Assembly (NCBI GenBank): GCA_002401965.1
Contig: NVUR01000001.1
Coordinates: 3,839-67,838 of the forward strand
Length of the DNA: 64,000 nucleotides
Reading direction: 5' to 3'
DNA from: Alphaproteobacteria bacterium
GTDB taxonomy: Bacteria; Pseudomonadota; Alphaproteobacteria; Micavibrionales; Micavibrionaceae
Shown here: piece by piece, positions 7,442-16,973 of the stretch
Numbering within the stretch: position 1 is the stretch's first letter
Layout of the letters: every line of letters begins with the position of its first letter
The notes under the pieces: generated by a model
Told to the model about the DNA's origin: nothing
What the model saw: the letters and a program-made list of their open reading frames with translations, nothing else
The model's database searches: none
Made by a program: the position numbers and the translations under genes

Positions 7442-9679
7442 CTAGGATTTTTCAACAAAACTATCCATCACACGTTTTTTACCACTATGTTCAAAAACGA
7501 TATCAAGCTTATGCCCGTCAATATTGATAATCTCACCATAGCCAAATTTATCATGAAACACACGATCCCCACGTGATAATATATCACCGCTTTCGGTTTG
7601 AACTTTGCGCTCAAACGTACTAGAGGACGGTTTTGATTTTGGCGTGAAACCACTGGAATCCCAATGGCGGGAACGCCCCGCCTGCACCATGCCACTTTGC
7701 GTGCTTAAATCCAATAATTCTTCAGGTATTTCATCAATAAAACGCGCAGGCACAGAATTTGTCCAACTGCCATATATGCGTCGGCTTGATGCATAGGAAA
7801 TAAAGACGCGTTTACGTGCACGGGTGATTCCAACATAGGCAAGGCGGCGCTCTTCTTCCAACCCCTTCACCCCATTTTCATCCATCGTACGTTGAGAAGG
7901 AAACAGCCCCTCCTCCCACCCCGGAAGAAACACATTATCAAATTCCAACCCCTTGGCACCATGCAACGTCATCAGCGTTACAAACGTGCCAGAACTGCTG
8001 TCTTGATTCTCCAAAACAAGGGCAACATGCTCTAAAAAATCCTGCATAGATTCATAACCCTGCATCCCACCAATCAACTCTTTCAAGTTTTCAACGCGCC
8101 CTGGTGCTTCGGGGGACTTATCCAGTTTCCACATCGCCATATAACCGGATTCATCCAAAATCATATCAGCCAGCTCCGCGTGCTTCATGTTATCCATGAG
8201 CGAGCGCCAGCGTTCAAAGTCATCCAATATTTTCATCAGGGTTTCTTTGATCTTCGGCCTTAATTCATCCGTCTGGGTTAAGTCCATAATGGCACATTGC
8301 AAGCTAATCTCTTTTGAACGTGCATAACCATATAATATATTAAGCGTCGCCTTGCCGATACCGCGCTTTGGCGCATTAACGATACGCTCGAACGCTAAAT
8401 CATCATCCTTTTGAACCACAACTCTAAAATAAGCCAACGCGTCTCGTATTTCCATACGCTCATAAAACCGTGGGCCACCAATGACTTTATAAGATAGGCC
8501 AAGCTTAATAAAACGCTCCTCAAACTCTCGTGTTTGAAATCCAGTACGCACCAACACCGCAATATCACTTAATGATACGCCGCGCTCATTATTGATGCCA
8601 CGTTGAAGCTGCTCAATCTCTTCACCGACCCAGCGCGCCTCTGCTTCACCGTCCCAAAGACCACATACTTTGACCTTATCGCCATCCCCTTGATCCGACC
8701 ATAAAGTCTTGCCCAAACGCGAGCCATTATTCTCAATAATCGCACCCGATACCTTCAATATATTATTAGTAGAGCGATAATTTTGTTCCAGCCTAATAAT
8801 CTTTGCGCCTTTAAAATCCTGCTCAAATTTCAAGATATTGCCGACCTCTGCACCACGCCATCCATAGATCGACTGGTCATCATCACCAACACAGCAAATA
8901 TTCCCTGTCCCCTGCGCAAGTAGACGAAGCCACAAATACTGCGCGACATTTGTGTCCTGATACTCATCGACCAGAATATAGCGAAAACGATGATGGTATT
9001 CATCCAAAACAGTGTGATTTTCAGGATTTTTCAAAATCGTAATCATATGAAGTAACAAATCACCAAAATCGCACGCATTAATGCTACGCAAACGCGCCTG
9101 ATACTTCGTATATAATAACGGCACTTTACCATCCGCCACTTCATCAACATCACTGGCAGGAACCTGCGAGGGTAATAAACCACGATCTTTCCAGCGATCA
9201 ATAATCCCGATACAAGATTTAGGTGTCCATTTTTTAGTATCGATCCCCTCAACTTCCAACAGCTGCTTTAACAAGCGAACCTGATCATCCGGATTAAGAA
9301 TCGTAAAGTTACTGGATAACCCCACAAGGTCTGCATGCCGACGTAACATTCGCGCCGCCAATGAATGAAACGTGCCAAGCCACCACCCGTCAACAGGACA
9401 CCCCCCCATCATCTCGCTAATACGCTCTTTCATTTCAAGCGCGGCTTTATTCGTAAAGGTCACGGATAGTATTTGCGAAGGATACGCCTGCGCGGTATTC
9501 AATAAATGTGCCAAACGGGTTGTTAACACCCGCGTTTTACCTGTCCCCGCACCAGCCAACACAAGCACCGCGCCATCCAGCGCCTCAACAGCTTCACGCT
9601 GCGGAGCATTTAACGTTTCAAGATAAGAAAAGGCACTCTCGGCGCTTGGCAACTCTTCAATTTCAAATATATCCTGCAT
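7442..9679 (-). CDS. uvrD: ATP-dependent DNA helicase UvrD/PcrA
   Basis: A superfamily 1A 3'-5' helicase of 745 residues. Motif order: Q-motif LNAPQREAVEAL, Walker A VLAGAGTGKTRVL, motif Ia SVTFTNKAALEMKERI, Walker B ILVDEYQDTN, motif III GDDDQSIYGWRGAE, motif IV IIRLEQNYRS, motif V VTLMTLHGAKGLEFDNVF and motif VI RRLAYVGITRARKR. The C-terminal region has GDRVFHDKFGYGEIINIDG, a Tudor-like fold typical of UvrD/PcrA that binds RNA polymerase. Roles are nucleotide excision and mismatch repair and removal of RecA or stalled polymerase. Confidence 0.95.
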   Translation of the reverse strand: MQDIFEIEELPSAESAFSYLETLNAPQREAVEALDGAVLVLAGAGTGKTRVLTTRLAHLLNTAQAYPSQILSVTFTNKAALEMKERISEMMGGCPVDGWWLGTFHSLAARMLRRHADLVGLSSNFTILNPDDQVRLLKQLLEVEGIDTKKWTPKSCIGIIDRWKDRGLLPSQVPASDVDEVADGKVPLLYTKYQARLRSINACDFGDLLLHMITILKNPENHTVLDEYHHRFRYILVDEYQDTNVAQYLWLRLLAQGTGNICCVGDDDQSIYGWRGAEVGNILKFEQDFKGAKIIRLEQNYRSTNNILKVSGAIIENNGSRLGKTLWSDQGDGDKVKVCGLWDGEAEARWVGEEIEQLQRGINNERGVSLSDIAVLVRTGFQTREFEERFIKLGLSYKVIGGPRFYERMEIRDALAYFRVVVQKDDDLAFERIVNAPKRGIGKATLNILYGYARSKEISLQCAIMDLTQTDELRPKIKETLMKILDDFERWRSLMDNMKHAELADMILDESGYMAMWKLDKSPEAPGRVENLKELIGGMQGYESMQDFLEHVALVLENQDSSSGTFVTLMTLHGAKGLEFDNVFLPGWEEGLFPSQRTMDENGVKGLEEERRLAYVGITRARKRVFISYASSRRIYGSWTNSVPARFIDEIPEELLDLSTQSGMVQAGRSRHWDSSGFTPKSKPSSSTFERKVQTESGDILSRGDRVFHDKFGYGEIINIDGHKLDIVFEHSGKKRVMDSFVEKS

Positions 9680-9746
9680 ACCTATAGATAGGACGTTATC
9701 CTATATAGATGCAAGGTCTTGTAACGGAAATAATAAATTTTTATAC

Positions 9747-10790
9747 TTAATCAGTGACTAATGCAGAAACAACCTGATTTCGCCCTGCTCCCTTGGCTTT
9801 ATAAAGAGCATTATCAACGCGCACAACAAAATCATCCTGCTCTTCATTCTTCAAATATTCAGCGACACCCGCGGAAAAAGTGATTTTCGCAATGCTTTTG
9901 CCTGTAACCCTGTTAATCACTTCTTTTTTCTCTACTTCATGACGAAGAAGTTCCGCAACCTTCAGGCCGCCCTGTATATTTGTTCCTGGTAATAACACAA
10001 CAAATTCTTCACCACCATAGCGCACAACGACATCCCGACCTTTAACACCACCCTTCAAAGTTCGTGCGACCAGCTTTAGAACCTGATCACCAACTTGATG
10101 GCCAAATGTATCATTAAACTTCTTGAAATGATCAATATCCAATAGAATCATACTAAAGGTATAAGGCTCACTTTCATCCTGAGCGAGTTTCATAAGACGA
10201 TCAATTTCCTGATCAAAGGCCTTTCGATTTGCAAGCCCTGTCAATGCATCGGTCATCGCCTCCTTACGGGCAATTTCAAGGTCACGGCGCATATCTTCCA
10301 TTGCCCTTGTCGAATACTCCAACATTTCTTCCAAATGCTCATGCTGATCAATCATTTTTTCCGTGTCGGCCATAATACCATCCAACAAGCCTTGCACATC
10401 ATCTTCATTTTGTCCGGATTTAATTTTTTTACTCGCGACTTTCAAACTCTTATTATATTTGGTCACATGTTTTTTGGTCGAGAAAACAGCAACATTAACA
10501 TCATCTATCGTTTGCTGTATCTGATCGCCAGCATCCGAAACCAATTTTTCTTCACGCTGACCACTTAAAAAATCTTGAAATATCCCATAACACTGCTCAT
10601 CCGATATTCTGCCACCGCTTTTTTCCAACAAGAAATCAACCGCCTTAATCAAGTCATCATTCGACTTAGAATAATAGACAAACCACAACTCATAATTTTC
10701 AGGCGTCGGAACAAGCCCATCAGCATCAATACGCTTTAACGCAAGATCAGAGAATTTTTGAGTAACATCTATTGAGTGCATATAAGGCAA
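9747..10790 (-). CDS. GGDEF diguanylate cyclase
   Basis: A 347-residue soluble protein with no membrane segments. The N-terminal half is helical (LKRIDADGLVPTPENYELWF opens a region found in several polar-localised cyclases), with a coiled-coil near residues 145-185, then a GGDEF domain: EAMTDALTGLANRKAFDQE and the active site RYGGEEFVVLLPG, a permitted GGEEF form. The inhibitory I-site would be RxxD five residues before; here it reads KGRD, so canonical product inhibition is not expected. It should make cyclic-di-GMP. Downstream and in the same direction as the Ala-rich orphan gene at 10882. Confidence 0.92.
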   Translation of the reverse strand: MPYMHSIDVTQKFSDLALKRIDADGLVPTPENYELWFVYYSKSNDDLIKAVDFLLEKSGGRISDEQCYGIFQDFLSGQREEKLVSDAGDQIQQTIDDVNVAVFSTKKHVTKYNKSLKVASKKIKSGQNEDDVQGLLDGIMADTEKMIDQHEHLEEMLEYSTRAMEDMRRDLEIARKEAMTDALTGLANRKAFDQEIDRLMKLAQDESEPYTFSMILLDIDHFKKFNDTFGHQVGDQVLKLVARTLKGGVKGRDVVVRYGGEEFVVLLPGTNIQGGLKVAELLRHEVEKKEVINRVTGKSIAKITFSAGVAEYLKNEEQDDFVVRVDNALYKAKGAGRNQVVSALVTD

Positions 10791-10881
10791 AGAGAAAAAC
10801 CACTATTTTAAAATACAACCTGCATACTAAAATAGAGTGCCGAAATACTCAAGAAAAATTTATTTTATCTGGAAAAACAAA

Positions 10882-11985
10882 TTAAGCCACAGACATTTGA
10901 GCCAAAGCCATGGTTGATGGCTTGAACACAGCGATATCTTCATCTGCATTAATCTTAGGCATATCTTGCACAGAAGAAAACACCGCTTCATTCGCTGCGT
11001 CATTCGCGGCCAACGTATCCATCTTATATGAAGATATTCCTTGCAATCCCTGCCCTGTAAGCTCTACAGAGATAGAATCAATTTTCTCATCAGACAGATC
11101 AAAAGCAACATCTTTCCGATCTTCCAAACGACCGAGAGTGGCTTGCACCTTTTTTACCGCTGCCAAATCATTCCCAAGAGCCATAATTTCAGGCGTTTTT
11201 TCCACATCCGTTTGAGCAACCATGATATAGTCTTCGGTACTCATCTCCCCAAAAGCAAATTTACTTTTCGCACCCACATCCAGACGAATCGTTGCACCAG
11301 CATTCGAATCAACGGCCGTTTCATTACCACCTGAGCTTGCCGCCCGCGCAAGAGAATCTGCGGCCAAGGCCTTCAATTCATTCGGCGTTAACTTTTTATC
11401 TTGTTGAGACACACCTTGCGAAACAAACATTGCCTTTCCCATTGTGGCTAGCGTTCCTCCACCAATCATGGCATCAGCAACGATAAAAGCACTAGCGGCT
11501 ATCTTATCTGCGCCCTTTTGAGGGCTCAACTCATCCTGCGCGTTAGACACACTCAGATCATTATCAGGAGCAGCCTGCTTGGTAGCATCCGCCTGCTCAG
11601 CTTGCGCCTGCTTCATATCAGCCTTCGCCACAGCCATTGTACTTTTAATATCTTTTGCCGCCGTTGCGGCGTTTGCCTGCATCTTACCGCCATCCTTAAC
11701 AGGACTCTGCGCGCTGCGAGACATCGCCTGCGTGTTAATTTTATCCGTCTTATATGATTTGTTTGGAGAAATTGCCTGAAATGCAGTTTTTTGCTGTGTA
11801 CCCTCGGAAAAAGATAGATTTTTCCCATAAAAAGGATCTGTCTTTTGCCAGGCTCCCTTTAACTTCCCTGTCGCAAACATATGATCTTCAGATTTATCAG
11901 GCGCAAGAGAATGCCCCTGCATAACATCCCTGGCATTAACACCAGCGGCTTTGCTTAAAATTTGATTGCCCATATCAGTTGACAT
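10882..11985 (-). CDS. Uncharacterised Ala/Lys/Gln-rich protein
   Basis: I do not recognise this 367-residue protein. It has no signal peptide or strong membrane helix and no cysteine. Residues about 100-150 are low-complexity and Ala/Lys/Gln/Asp-rich (AATAAKDIKSTMAVAKADMK), probably disordered; a mildly hydrophobic segment (ASAFIVADAMIGGGTLATMG) follows near residue 170. The C-terminal half has EMSTEDYIMVAQTDVEKT and looks folded. No clear ribosome site precedes ATG 11985; ATG 11973 is an alternative. It is 91 nt upstream of the diguanylate cyclase, in the same direction. A structural or secreted protein is possible, but that is a guess. Confidence 0.6.
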   Translation of the reverse strand: MSTDMGNQILSKAAGVNARDVMQGHSLAPDKSEDHMFATGKLKGAWQKTDPFYGKNLSFSEGTQQKTAFQAISPNKSYKTDKINTQAMSRSAQSPVKDGGKMQANAATAAKDIKSTMAVAKADMKQAQAEQADATKQAAPDNDLSVSNAQDELSPQKGADKIAASAFIVADAMIGGGTLATMGKAMFVSQGVSQQDKKLTPNELKALAADSLARAASSGGNETAVDSNAGATIRLDVGAKSKFAFGEMSTEDYIMVAQTDVEKTPEIMALGNDLAAVKKVQATLGRLEDRKDVAFDLSDEKIDSISVELTGQGLQGISSYKMDTLAANDAANEAVFSSVQDMPKINADEDIAVFKPSTMALAQMSVA

Positions 11986-12090
11986 ATTAACTTCACACCA
12001 TTTTTATTTTTCATTGCTTACCAACAGTATAGCGTAAAACACGCATAAAATACAAATTAATATAGTAATAAAGCGAAAAAACCGTGCAAA

Positions 12091-13617
12091 TCACCCACAA
12101 ACCGCCATACGACGATAACTCAATGCCTCTGCTATATCGGCTGTGCAGAGCATCTTTGCACCACCATTTAGGTCGGAAATCGTCCGTGCAACCTTTAAAA
12201 TACGGTAATATCCACGCGCAGACAACTTCGCACGCTCGGCGGCTTTGGTTAAAATATCACGTGTCTCTGCGCTCATATTGCTCACCAAATCCAGTATTTC
12301 ACCTGTCGCATTGGCATTCACAAATGCAGAACCTTTCATACCCAAACGCTGATAACGCACACGCTGAACCTCACGCGCGGCGAAAACCCGCGCGGCAACC
12401 ACCTCTGATGTATCCCCCGCTTTAACTCCATGCAAATCCGCAATTTGAACAGGGGGTACATCCACATGGATATCAATCCGATCCATCAAAGGCCCTGATA
12501 TCTTTGATTGATAATCAACGCCACACCGCGGCGCCTTGGTACAGGCCATATCATTATCGCCCAAATACCCACAACGGCACGGATTCATCGCCGCAATCAA
12601 TTGAAACCGTGCAGGATAGCGAATATGTGCATTGGCGCGCGCGACAAGTGCATCGCCCGTTTCAAGTGGCTGCCTTAACGATTCTAATGTTGCACGTGAA
12701 AACTCTGGCAATTCATCCAAAAACAGAACCCCATGATGCGCAAGCGATATTTCCCCCGGCCTCACCTTCTGCCCACCTCCGATTAAAGCAGGCTGCGACG
12801 CGGAATGATGGGGGGCACGAAAAGGACGCTGGCGAATCAAGCCCCCCTCCGGCAGCACCCCCGCAAGGGAATGTACCATAGACAACTCTAACGCTTCTTT
12901 CGGCGATAACGGCGGTAAAATACCGGGCAAACAACTGGCCAACATAGATTTACCACTTCCAGGTGCACCGATCATAAGTAAGTTATGACCACCTGCGGCT
13001 GTAATTTCCAAAGCTCGTTTTGCGCTCTCCTGACCCTTTACATGTGATAAATCAGGAATATTGAGCGCATTATCATTCGCAAGTTTAGCCTCTGGTCGCC
13101 CTAATAATTGCGTCCCTTTAATATGATTAATCAACTGCAACAAATCATTGGGTGCAATAATATCCAGATCCCCCGCCCATGCGGCCTCTCCACCACATTC
13201 CTTTGGACAAATTAAATCACGATCACTCTCACTAGCATGCATCGCCGCAGGCAACACACCCGAAACCGAGCGAATCGATGCATCCAATGATAACTCACCA
13301 AGCACCACATACCGGCCCAGCTCCTCTTTGGGGATAACCCCCATCGCGCCCAAAACCCCCAGCGCAATCGGCAGATCAAAATGGCTACCCTCCTTACCAA
13401 GATCGGCAGGCGCCATGTTCACCGTCAAACGCTTTGGCGGCAAAGAAAGCCCCAGCGCATGGAGCGCCGCACGCACCCGTTCCTTACTCTCCGCCACGGC
13501 CTTATCCGGCAACCCCACAATATTAAATGCAGGCAACCCATTGGACAACTGCACCTGCACATCAACCGCCTTAACATCTATCCCTTGAAACGAAACCGTA
13601 TTAACCCGTGCTACCAT
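12091..13617 (-). CDS. comM: YifB/ComM family Mg-chelatase-like AAA+ ATPase
   Basis: A 508-residue protein with an N-terminal Lon-S16-like domain (NIVGLPDKAVAESKERVRAA; LPPKRLTVNMAPADLGKEGS), a Mg-chelatase ATPase core (Walker A MIGAPGSGKSMLASCLPGIL, HHSASQPALIGGG, Walker B GVLFLDELPEF) and a C-terminal Mg_chelatase_C part with LSARGYYRILKVARTI. Cysteines NPCRCGYLGD and CTKAPRC may bind zinc. ComM is a hexameric helicase that promotes branch migration during natural transformation; homologues occur in many non-competent bacteria. Its ATG overlaps the stop of the upstream gene (TAATG). Confidence 0.93.
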   Translation of the reverse strand: MVARVNTVSFQGIDVKAVDVQVQLSNGLPAFNIVGLPDKAVAESKERVRAALHALGLSLPPKRLTVNMAPADLGKEGSHFDLPIALGVLGAMGVIPKEELGRYVVLGELSLDASIRSVSGVLPAAMHASESDRDLICPKECGGEAAWAGDLDIIAPNDLLQLINHIKGTQLLGRPEAKLANDNALNIPDLSHVKGQESAKRALEITAAGGHNLLMIGAPGSGKSMLASCLPGILPPLSPKEALELSMVHSLAGVLPEGGLIRQRPFRAPHHSASQPALIGGGQKVRPGEISLAHHGVLFLDELPEFSRATLESLRQPLETGDALVARANAHIRYPARFQLIAAMNPCRCGYLGDNDMACTKAPRCGVDYQSKISGPLMDRIDIHVDVPPVQIADLHGVKAGDTSEVVAARVFAAREVQRVRYQRLGMKGSAFVNANATGEILDLVSNMSAETRDILTKAAERAKLSARGYYRILKVARTISDLNGGAKMLCTADIAEALSYRRMAVCG

Positions 13618-14192
13618 TATTGTTTTTTCCTAAATGTAACTTGCCAATTATCAATTTTCATATCGGAAGGCTCTTGAAAATCCCCCTCCACGGAAAGCTT
13701 TAAATCAAATTCATCACCATGATAATCAAAAGCATCATAAGATGCGTAAAAGAAGTTCCCTTCAACTTCAAAAAGATAACCTGCACCATTCTCGGAATAC
13801 ATCTGAGAATCATATAAAAACCTTGCCATAACCTGAGTGTGTTCATATACGACCTTTTTTTCTTGAAGATATTTTTTATGTGCCGTCAAATATTTCATAT
13901 AAGAAACCCAACCCTTCTCCGTGAAAAATTGCCGAATTTCTTCCATATCAATAGGACGCGAGGTACGCCCTCTATTTATATCATCAAGACTAACAAACAA
14001 AAGTCGCCTCACATGATTTTCAAATTTTTGCTTATCCGAAGATACAGCCAAACCGAAAGTACGTTTTGCATCCTCCTCAGACATGATACCAACTTGAATA
14101 CCAGCACCACTTTCTTTCTCAGCCTGATAACCCACAGCCAACAATATAATTGCCAACAACACAGAAACCAATAAAACAATCCGCACAACCAC
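13617..14192 (-). CDS. Membrane-anchored orphan protein, remote DotI/IcmL-like look
   Basis: 191 residues starting at GTG 14192 with AAAGG upstream. An N-terminal hydrophobic helix (VRIVLLVSVLLAIILLAVGY) is followed by a periplasmic part. The stretch IRQFFTEKGWVSYMKYL and the succeeding beta-strands recall the NTF2-like domain of DotI/IcmL/TraM proteins, where F-T-x-x-G-W is common, but this is a weak eye-level similarity. No other secretion genes are nearby. It precedes comM with a TAATG overlap, implying translational coupling. Function unknown. Confidence 0.65.
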   Translation of the reverse strand: MVVRIVLLVSVLLAIILLAVGYQAEKESGAGIQVGIMSEEDAKRTFGLAVSSDKQKFENHVRRLLFVSLDDINRGRTSRPIDMEEIRQFFTEKGWVSYMKYLTAHKKYLQEKKVVYEHTQVMARFLYDSQMYSENGAGYLFEVEGNFFYASYDAFDYHGDEFDLKLSVEGDFQEPSDMKIDNWQVTFRKKQ

Positions 14193-14345
14193 AAAACACC
14201 TTTGTTCACCTTTTGATCTTTATTTATTACATACAACCGTAAGAAACAAAAGCCGCGTTAACAATTTATTCACTTTCACCCATTAAGAAGAAGATATGGA
14301 AGGCGCAACAACCACGCGCAAACAATATTTAATCAGGAGGCTGAC

Positions 14346-14912
14346 ATGGCAAAAAATGACAAACAAATGGCACTTTTAAAAAGCAAATTACATATGCCAT
14401 TAATCGTGCGCGATTTACTCATCACAAACCAAAGCCCCAACGCAAGCACACATTATGCCCTGCATGAGATCATGGGCGACTTTCAACCGGATAGCGCGCT
14501 TTTATGTGCAGCCTTTGTCATGGAAGAAATTTCAAATTTCGAATCAATCATTTCACCGGATTTAACATTTCTTCAAATGGAGTGTACCCGTATTATAGAG
14601 CGCTACAGCACGCGGAACGATCTTGCAGAAAAAAATCATGAATTATGGACAGAAACACAAAGTGAGATGATGCTTATTATTTCCGAAGATATAGAAGAAT
14701 TCTTAGAAATCACATCTTTGTGCCAATTATCATTTGAAATTACAAACCCCAAAATTGCAATCATCCTCAACATCATCACGGCACAACTACAATCACATTT
14801 AATGATTGTTGATGAGGTTGTTTCCTTGCAAGAAACGTTAAAAAGCAACATGAAGACTATACCGGCAATCACTGGCTATATGGCCGATAACGTGATTATG
14901 TTTCCAGGATAA
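14346..14912 (+). CDS. Uncharacterised all-helical protein
   Basis: 188 residues, unrecognised. AGGAGG seven bases before the ATG gives a strong ribosome site, so it is very likely expressed. Sequence is helix-forming throughout with acidic stretches (EIMGDFQPDSALLCAAFVME; ISEDIEEFLEI); no signal peptide or transmembrane segment. Four cysteines are scattered without motif. It stands alone between the comM group and the convergent HIT gene. An alpha-helical regulatory or adaptor protein is possible; no function can be assigned. Confidence 0.7.
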   Translation: MAKNDKQMALLKSKLHMPLIVRDLLITNQSPNASTHYALHEIMGDFQPDSALLCAAFVMEEISNFESIISPDLTFLQMECTRIIERYSTRNDLAEKNHELWTETQSEMMLIISEDIEEFLEITSLCQLSFEITNPKIAIILNIITAQLQSHLMIVDEVVSLQETLKSNMKTIPAITGYMADNVIMFPG

Positions 14913-14920
14913 GAAATAAG

Positions 14921-15286
14921 CTATTTAGAAACCATAGGGCCGATCTTTTCACCACCCAGAATATGCACATGGAAATGTGGCACCTCTTGCCCGCCATGAT
15001 CGCCCGTGTTCGAGATGCAACGAAAGCCCGACTCGGCTATACCCTGTTCCGCAACGATTTTAGAGATCGCACGATAAAAAGCCGTGACTTCTTCCGCCGA
15101 AGCATGCGCACCAAAATCATCAATAGAGACATACTTTCCCTTTGGTATCACCAAGATATGGACAGGTGCCTGCGCCGTAATATCATTAAAAGCCAACACA
15201 TGCGTATCCTCATAAACCTTATCGCACGGAATATCGCCATTTAGAATTTTCGCAAAAATATTTTCATTATCATAGTCGCGCATCAC
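14921..15286 (-). CDS. HIT-family nucleotide hydrolase (HINT type)
   Basis: 121 residues with the histidine-triad signature HFHVHILGG near the C-terminus, preceded by CISNTGDHGGQEVPHFH, and the N-terminal IFAKILNGDIPCDKVYED typical of HINT/PKCI-1 proteins. These hydrolyse AMP-lysine and other nucleoside phosphoramidates. ATG 15286 has AAAGGGGA upstream. Full length for the family. Divergent from panD and convergent with the 14346 gene. Confidence 0.93.
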   Translation of the reverse strand: MMRDYDNENIFAKILNGDIPCDKVYEDTHVLAFNDITAQAPVHILVIPKGKYVSIDDFGAHASAEEVTAFYRAISKIVAEQGIAESGFRCISNTGDHGGQEVPHFHVHILGGEKIGPMVSK

Positions 15287-15362
15287 AATCCCCTTTTATT
15301 TCGTTACATAGTGTTATAAACACATGCAAGATTACACATGGATAGCGATAGGAAGTAAAGTC

Positions 15363-15722
15363 ATGTTTTTGACAATGTTAAAAGCGAAACTACACCGCGC
15401 AACGGTTACACAAGCCGATCTCGATTACGAGGGTTCTATCACGATCGATATGGATTTGATCGAACAAGCTGGGTTTTTACTGAACGAACAAGTGGATATT
15501 CTGGATATAACAAACGGTGCACGCCTGACAACATATGTAATTGAAGGCGAGCGAGGATCAGGCATTATCGGTATCAATGGCGCGGCGGCACACCTGATTA
15601 AAACAGGTGATCTGGTTATTATCTGTGCTTACGCGCAAATGAGTGAAGAAGAAGCCAAGACCCACTCGCCCAAAGTCTTACTATTAGGAAAAGATAATAA
15701 AGTTAAAAGGTCTTGCATTTAA
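15363..15722 (+). CDS. panD: Aspartate 1-decarboxylase
   Basis: Converts L-aspartate to beta-alanine for pantothenate and CoA synthesis. The start at ATG 15363 ([20 protein letters not shown]) has AGGAAG upstream and fits the family N-terminus; an ATG at 15324 in frame would add a non-conserved 13 residues. The self-cleavage site is YEGS (Gly-Ser, giving the pyruvoyl group), and [19 protein letters not shown] and [14 protein letters not shown] are conserved. 119 aa is normal. No other pan genes are in the window. Confidence 0.95.
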   Translation: MFLTMLKAKLHRATVTQADLDYEGSITIDMDLIEQAGFLLNEQVDILDITNGARLTTYVIEGERGSGIIGINGAAAHLIKTGDLVIICAYAQMSEEEAKTHSPKVLLLGKDNKVKRSCI

Positions 15723-15731
15723 GCATCTCCC

Positions 15732-16775
15732 CTAAAGCGCCAAGGCAGACTCATGTTGTAAAACCTTACGTGCCTCATACGTATTAACCGCAAGGTCAAG
15801 AATGCGCCTCTGGTCTTCTACGCGATCATCTCTGTCGCTGCCAATTGTCATACTCACAAGAGTCTTTCCATCATGTTCTTTAACGCAAATCAAATGATGT
15901 CCTGATGCATTAATAAAACCGGACTTCATGCCAACAACACCATCATAGGGATCAGCACCTTTCCTCTCACTACCGGGAAGCAATAAATTACCGTTATGCA
16001 TGCGCGATCGAAATGTATTCACAGAAACAAAACGCTGCGCAAACACATCCATATAATCAGAATATTCAGACAAGTGATGCGATGTTATTTTAGCCATGTC
16101 ATTTAAGGTCGAATAATTATTGGGCAATTCCATGGTTTCATAACCATTTTTCTTATCCTTAACCGAATAAAGCGGAAGTCCTGTCGCGTTTGTACAAAGT
16201 GTATTCTTCATATCCAGCGATTGCACAAGCGGCATCATATGCTTACGCACAAATATATTCTCCAAGGCTTTGCTTTGCCTCTGCGTTAACTGGCGCGTGA
16301 TATTTTCCTGCGCAGCAATACGCTCAGCCAATGCAATTGTCGCATCGTTCAGCGAAGCAGACCCCGCCATCTCACATGCTTGACGAACGCTCAGCTCTTC
16401 AAATTCCGCACGGTGAGAACTTTGATATATAGCACGCTCGGACACCCGTATTTTATCATTCCAATCAAGGCGACCACTATCAATTTCTTCAAAAACTTTG
16501 GCTAGCGTCACGAGTTTAGTCAAGGACGCATTATAAAATACCTCATCCGCATAGGCAGATAATTCGGGGCTAAGAGCCTCATTCTCTCCATGCACATAAG
16601 CATGATGACCAACCAAATTCCGCGTCGGTACAATCAATTTTTGTGCACCCAGCGCAGTATCAGGAAATAATGAAAGGCCACTCGTAAGCGCACTCACACT
16701 CAGTACACTCGCACCCTTTAGGAAAAAACGGCGTGATAAACCAACATCACCGAGATCCTCTTGCCAATCACCCAT
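15732..16775 (-). CDS. Tat-exported D-alanyl-D-alanine carboxypeptidase-like serine hydrolase (S11)
   Basis: 347 residues with a twin-arginine signal, LSRRFFLKGASVLSVSALTS (SRRxFLK), so it is probably exported folded. The penicillin-binding catalytic motifs are present: SLTK (SxxK) in NASLTKLVTLAKVFEE, SLN (SxN) in SASLNDATIALAERIA, and KSG in GVVGMKSGFINASG. These define a peptidase S11 DacA/DacC-like enzyme trimming the terminal D-Ala of peptidoglycan. A C-terminal PBP5-type domain is not evident. AAGGGCG precedes the ATG. Divergent from trxA across a 198-nt gap. Confidence 0.87.
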   Translation of the reverse strand: MGDWQEDLGDVGLSRRFFLKGASVLSVSALTSGLSLFPDTALGAQKLIVPTRNLVGHHAYVHGENEALSPELSAYADEVFYNASLTKLVTLAKVFEEIDSGRLDWNDKIRVSERAIYQSSHRAEFEELSVRQACEMAGSASLNDATIALAERIAAQENITRQLTQRQSKALENIFVRKHMMPLVQSLDMKNTLCTNATGLPLYSVKDKKNGYETMELPNNYSTLNDMAKITSHHLSEYSDYMDVFAQRFVSVNTFRSRMHNGNLLLPGSERKGADPYDGVVGMKSGFINASGHHLICVKEHDGKTLVSMTIGSDRDDRVEDQRRILDLAVNTYEARKVLQHESALAL

Positions 16776-16973
16776 TTCGTATCGCCCTTATTACCCTTTT
16801 CTTAAATGGCCATACAAACCACCTGAAACTTCAAATGCTGATTATGTCATATTGTAACCGCCCTTGCAAAGAATACGAATTATACACATGCAGGTTCAGT
16901 AAAAACCTTGACGAATCGCGAAGGGTCCTCATAGTGAAGACATACAGCGTATCAATCGAAAGGAATATATAAG

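Noticed and set aside
13148-13588. Long frame on the plus strand within comM
   Set aside because: Overlaps a well-motif-supported gene throughout and its sequence is Pro/Ser/Arg-biased as expected of an antisense shadow.
16908-16936. TTGACG...ATAGTG promoter of trxA
   Set aside because: The -35 is good but the -10 matches poorly at 17 or 18 bp.
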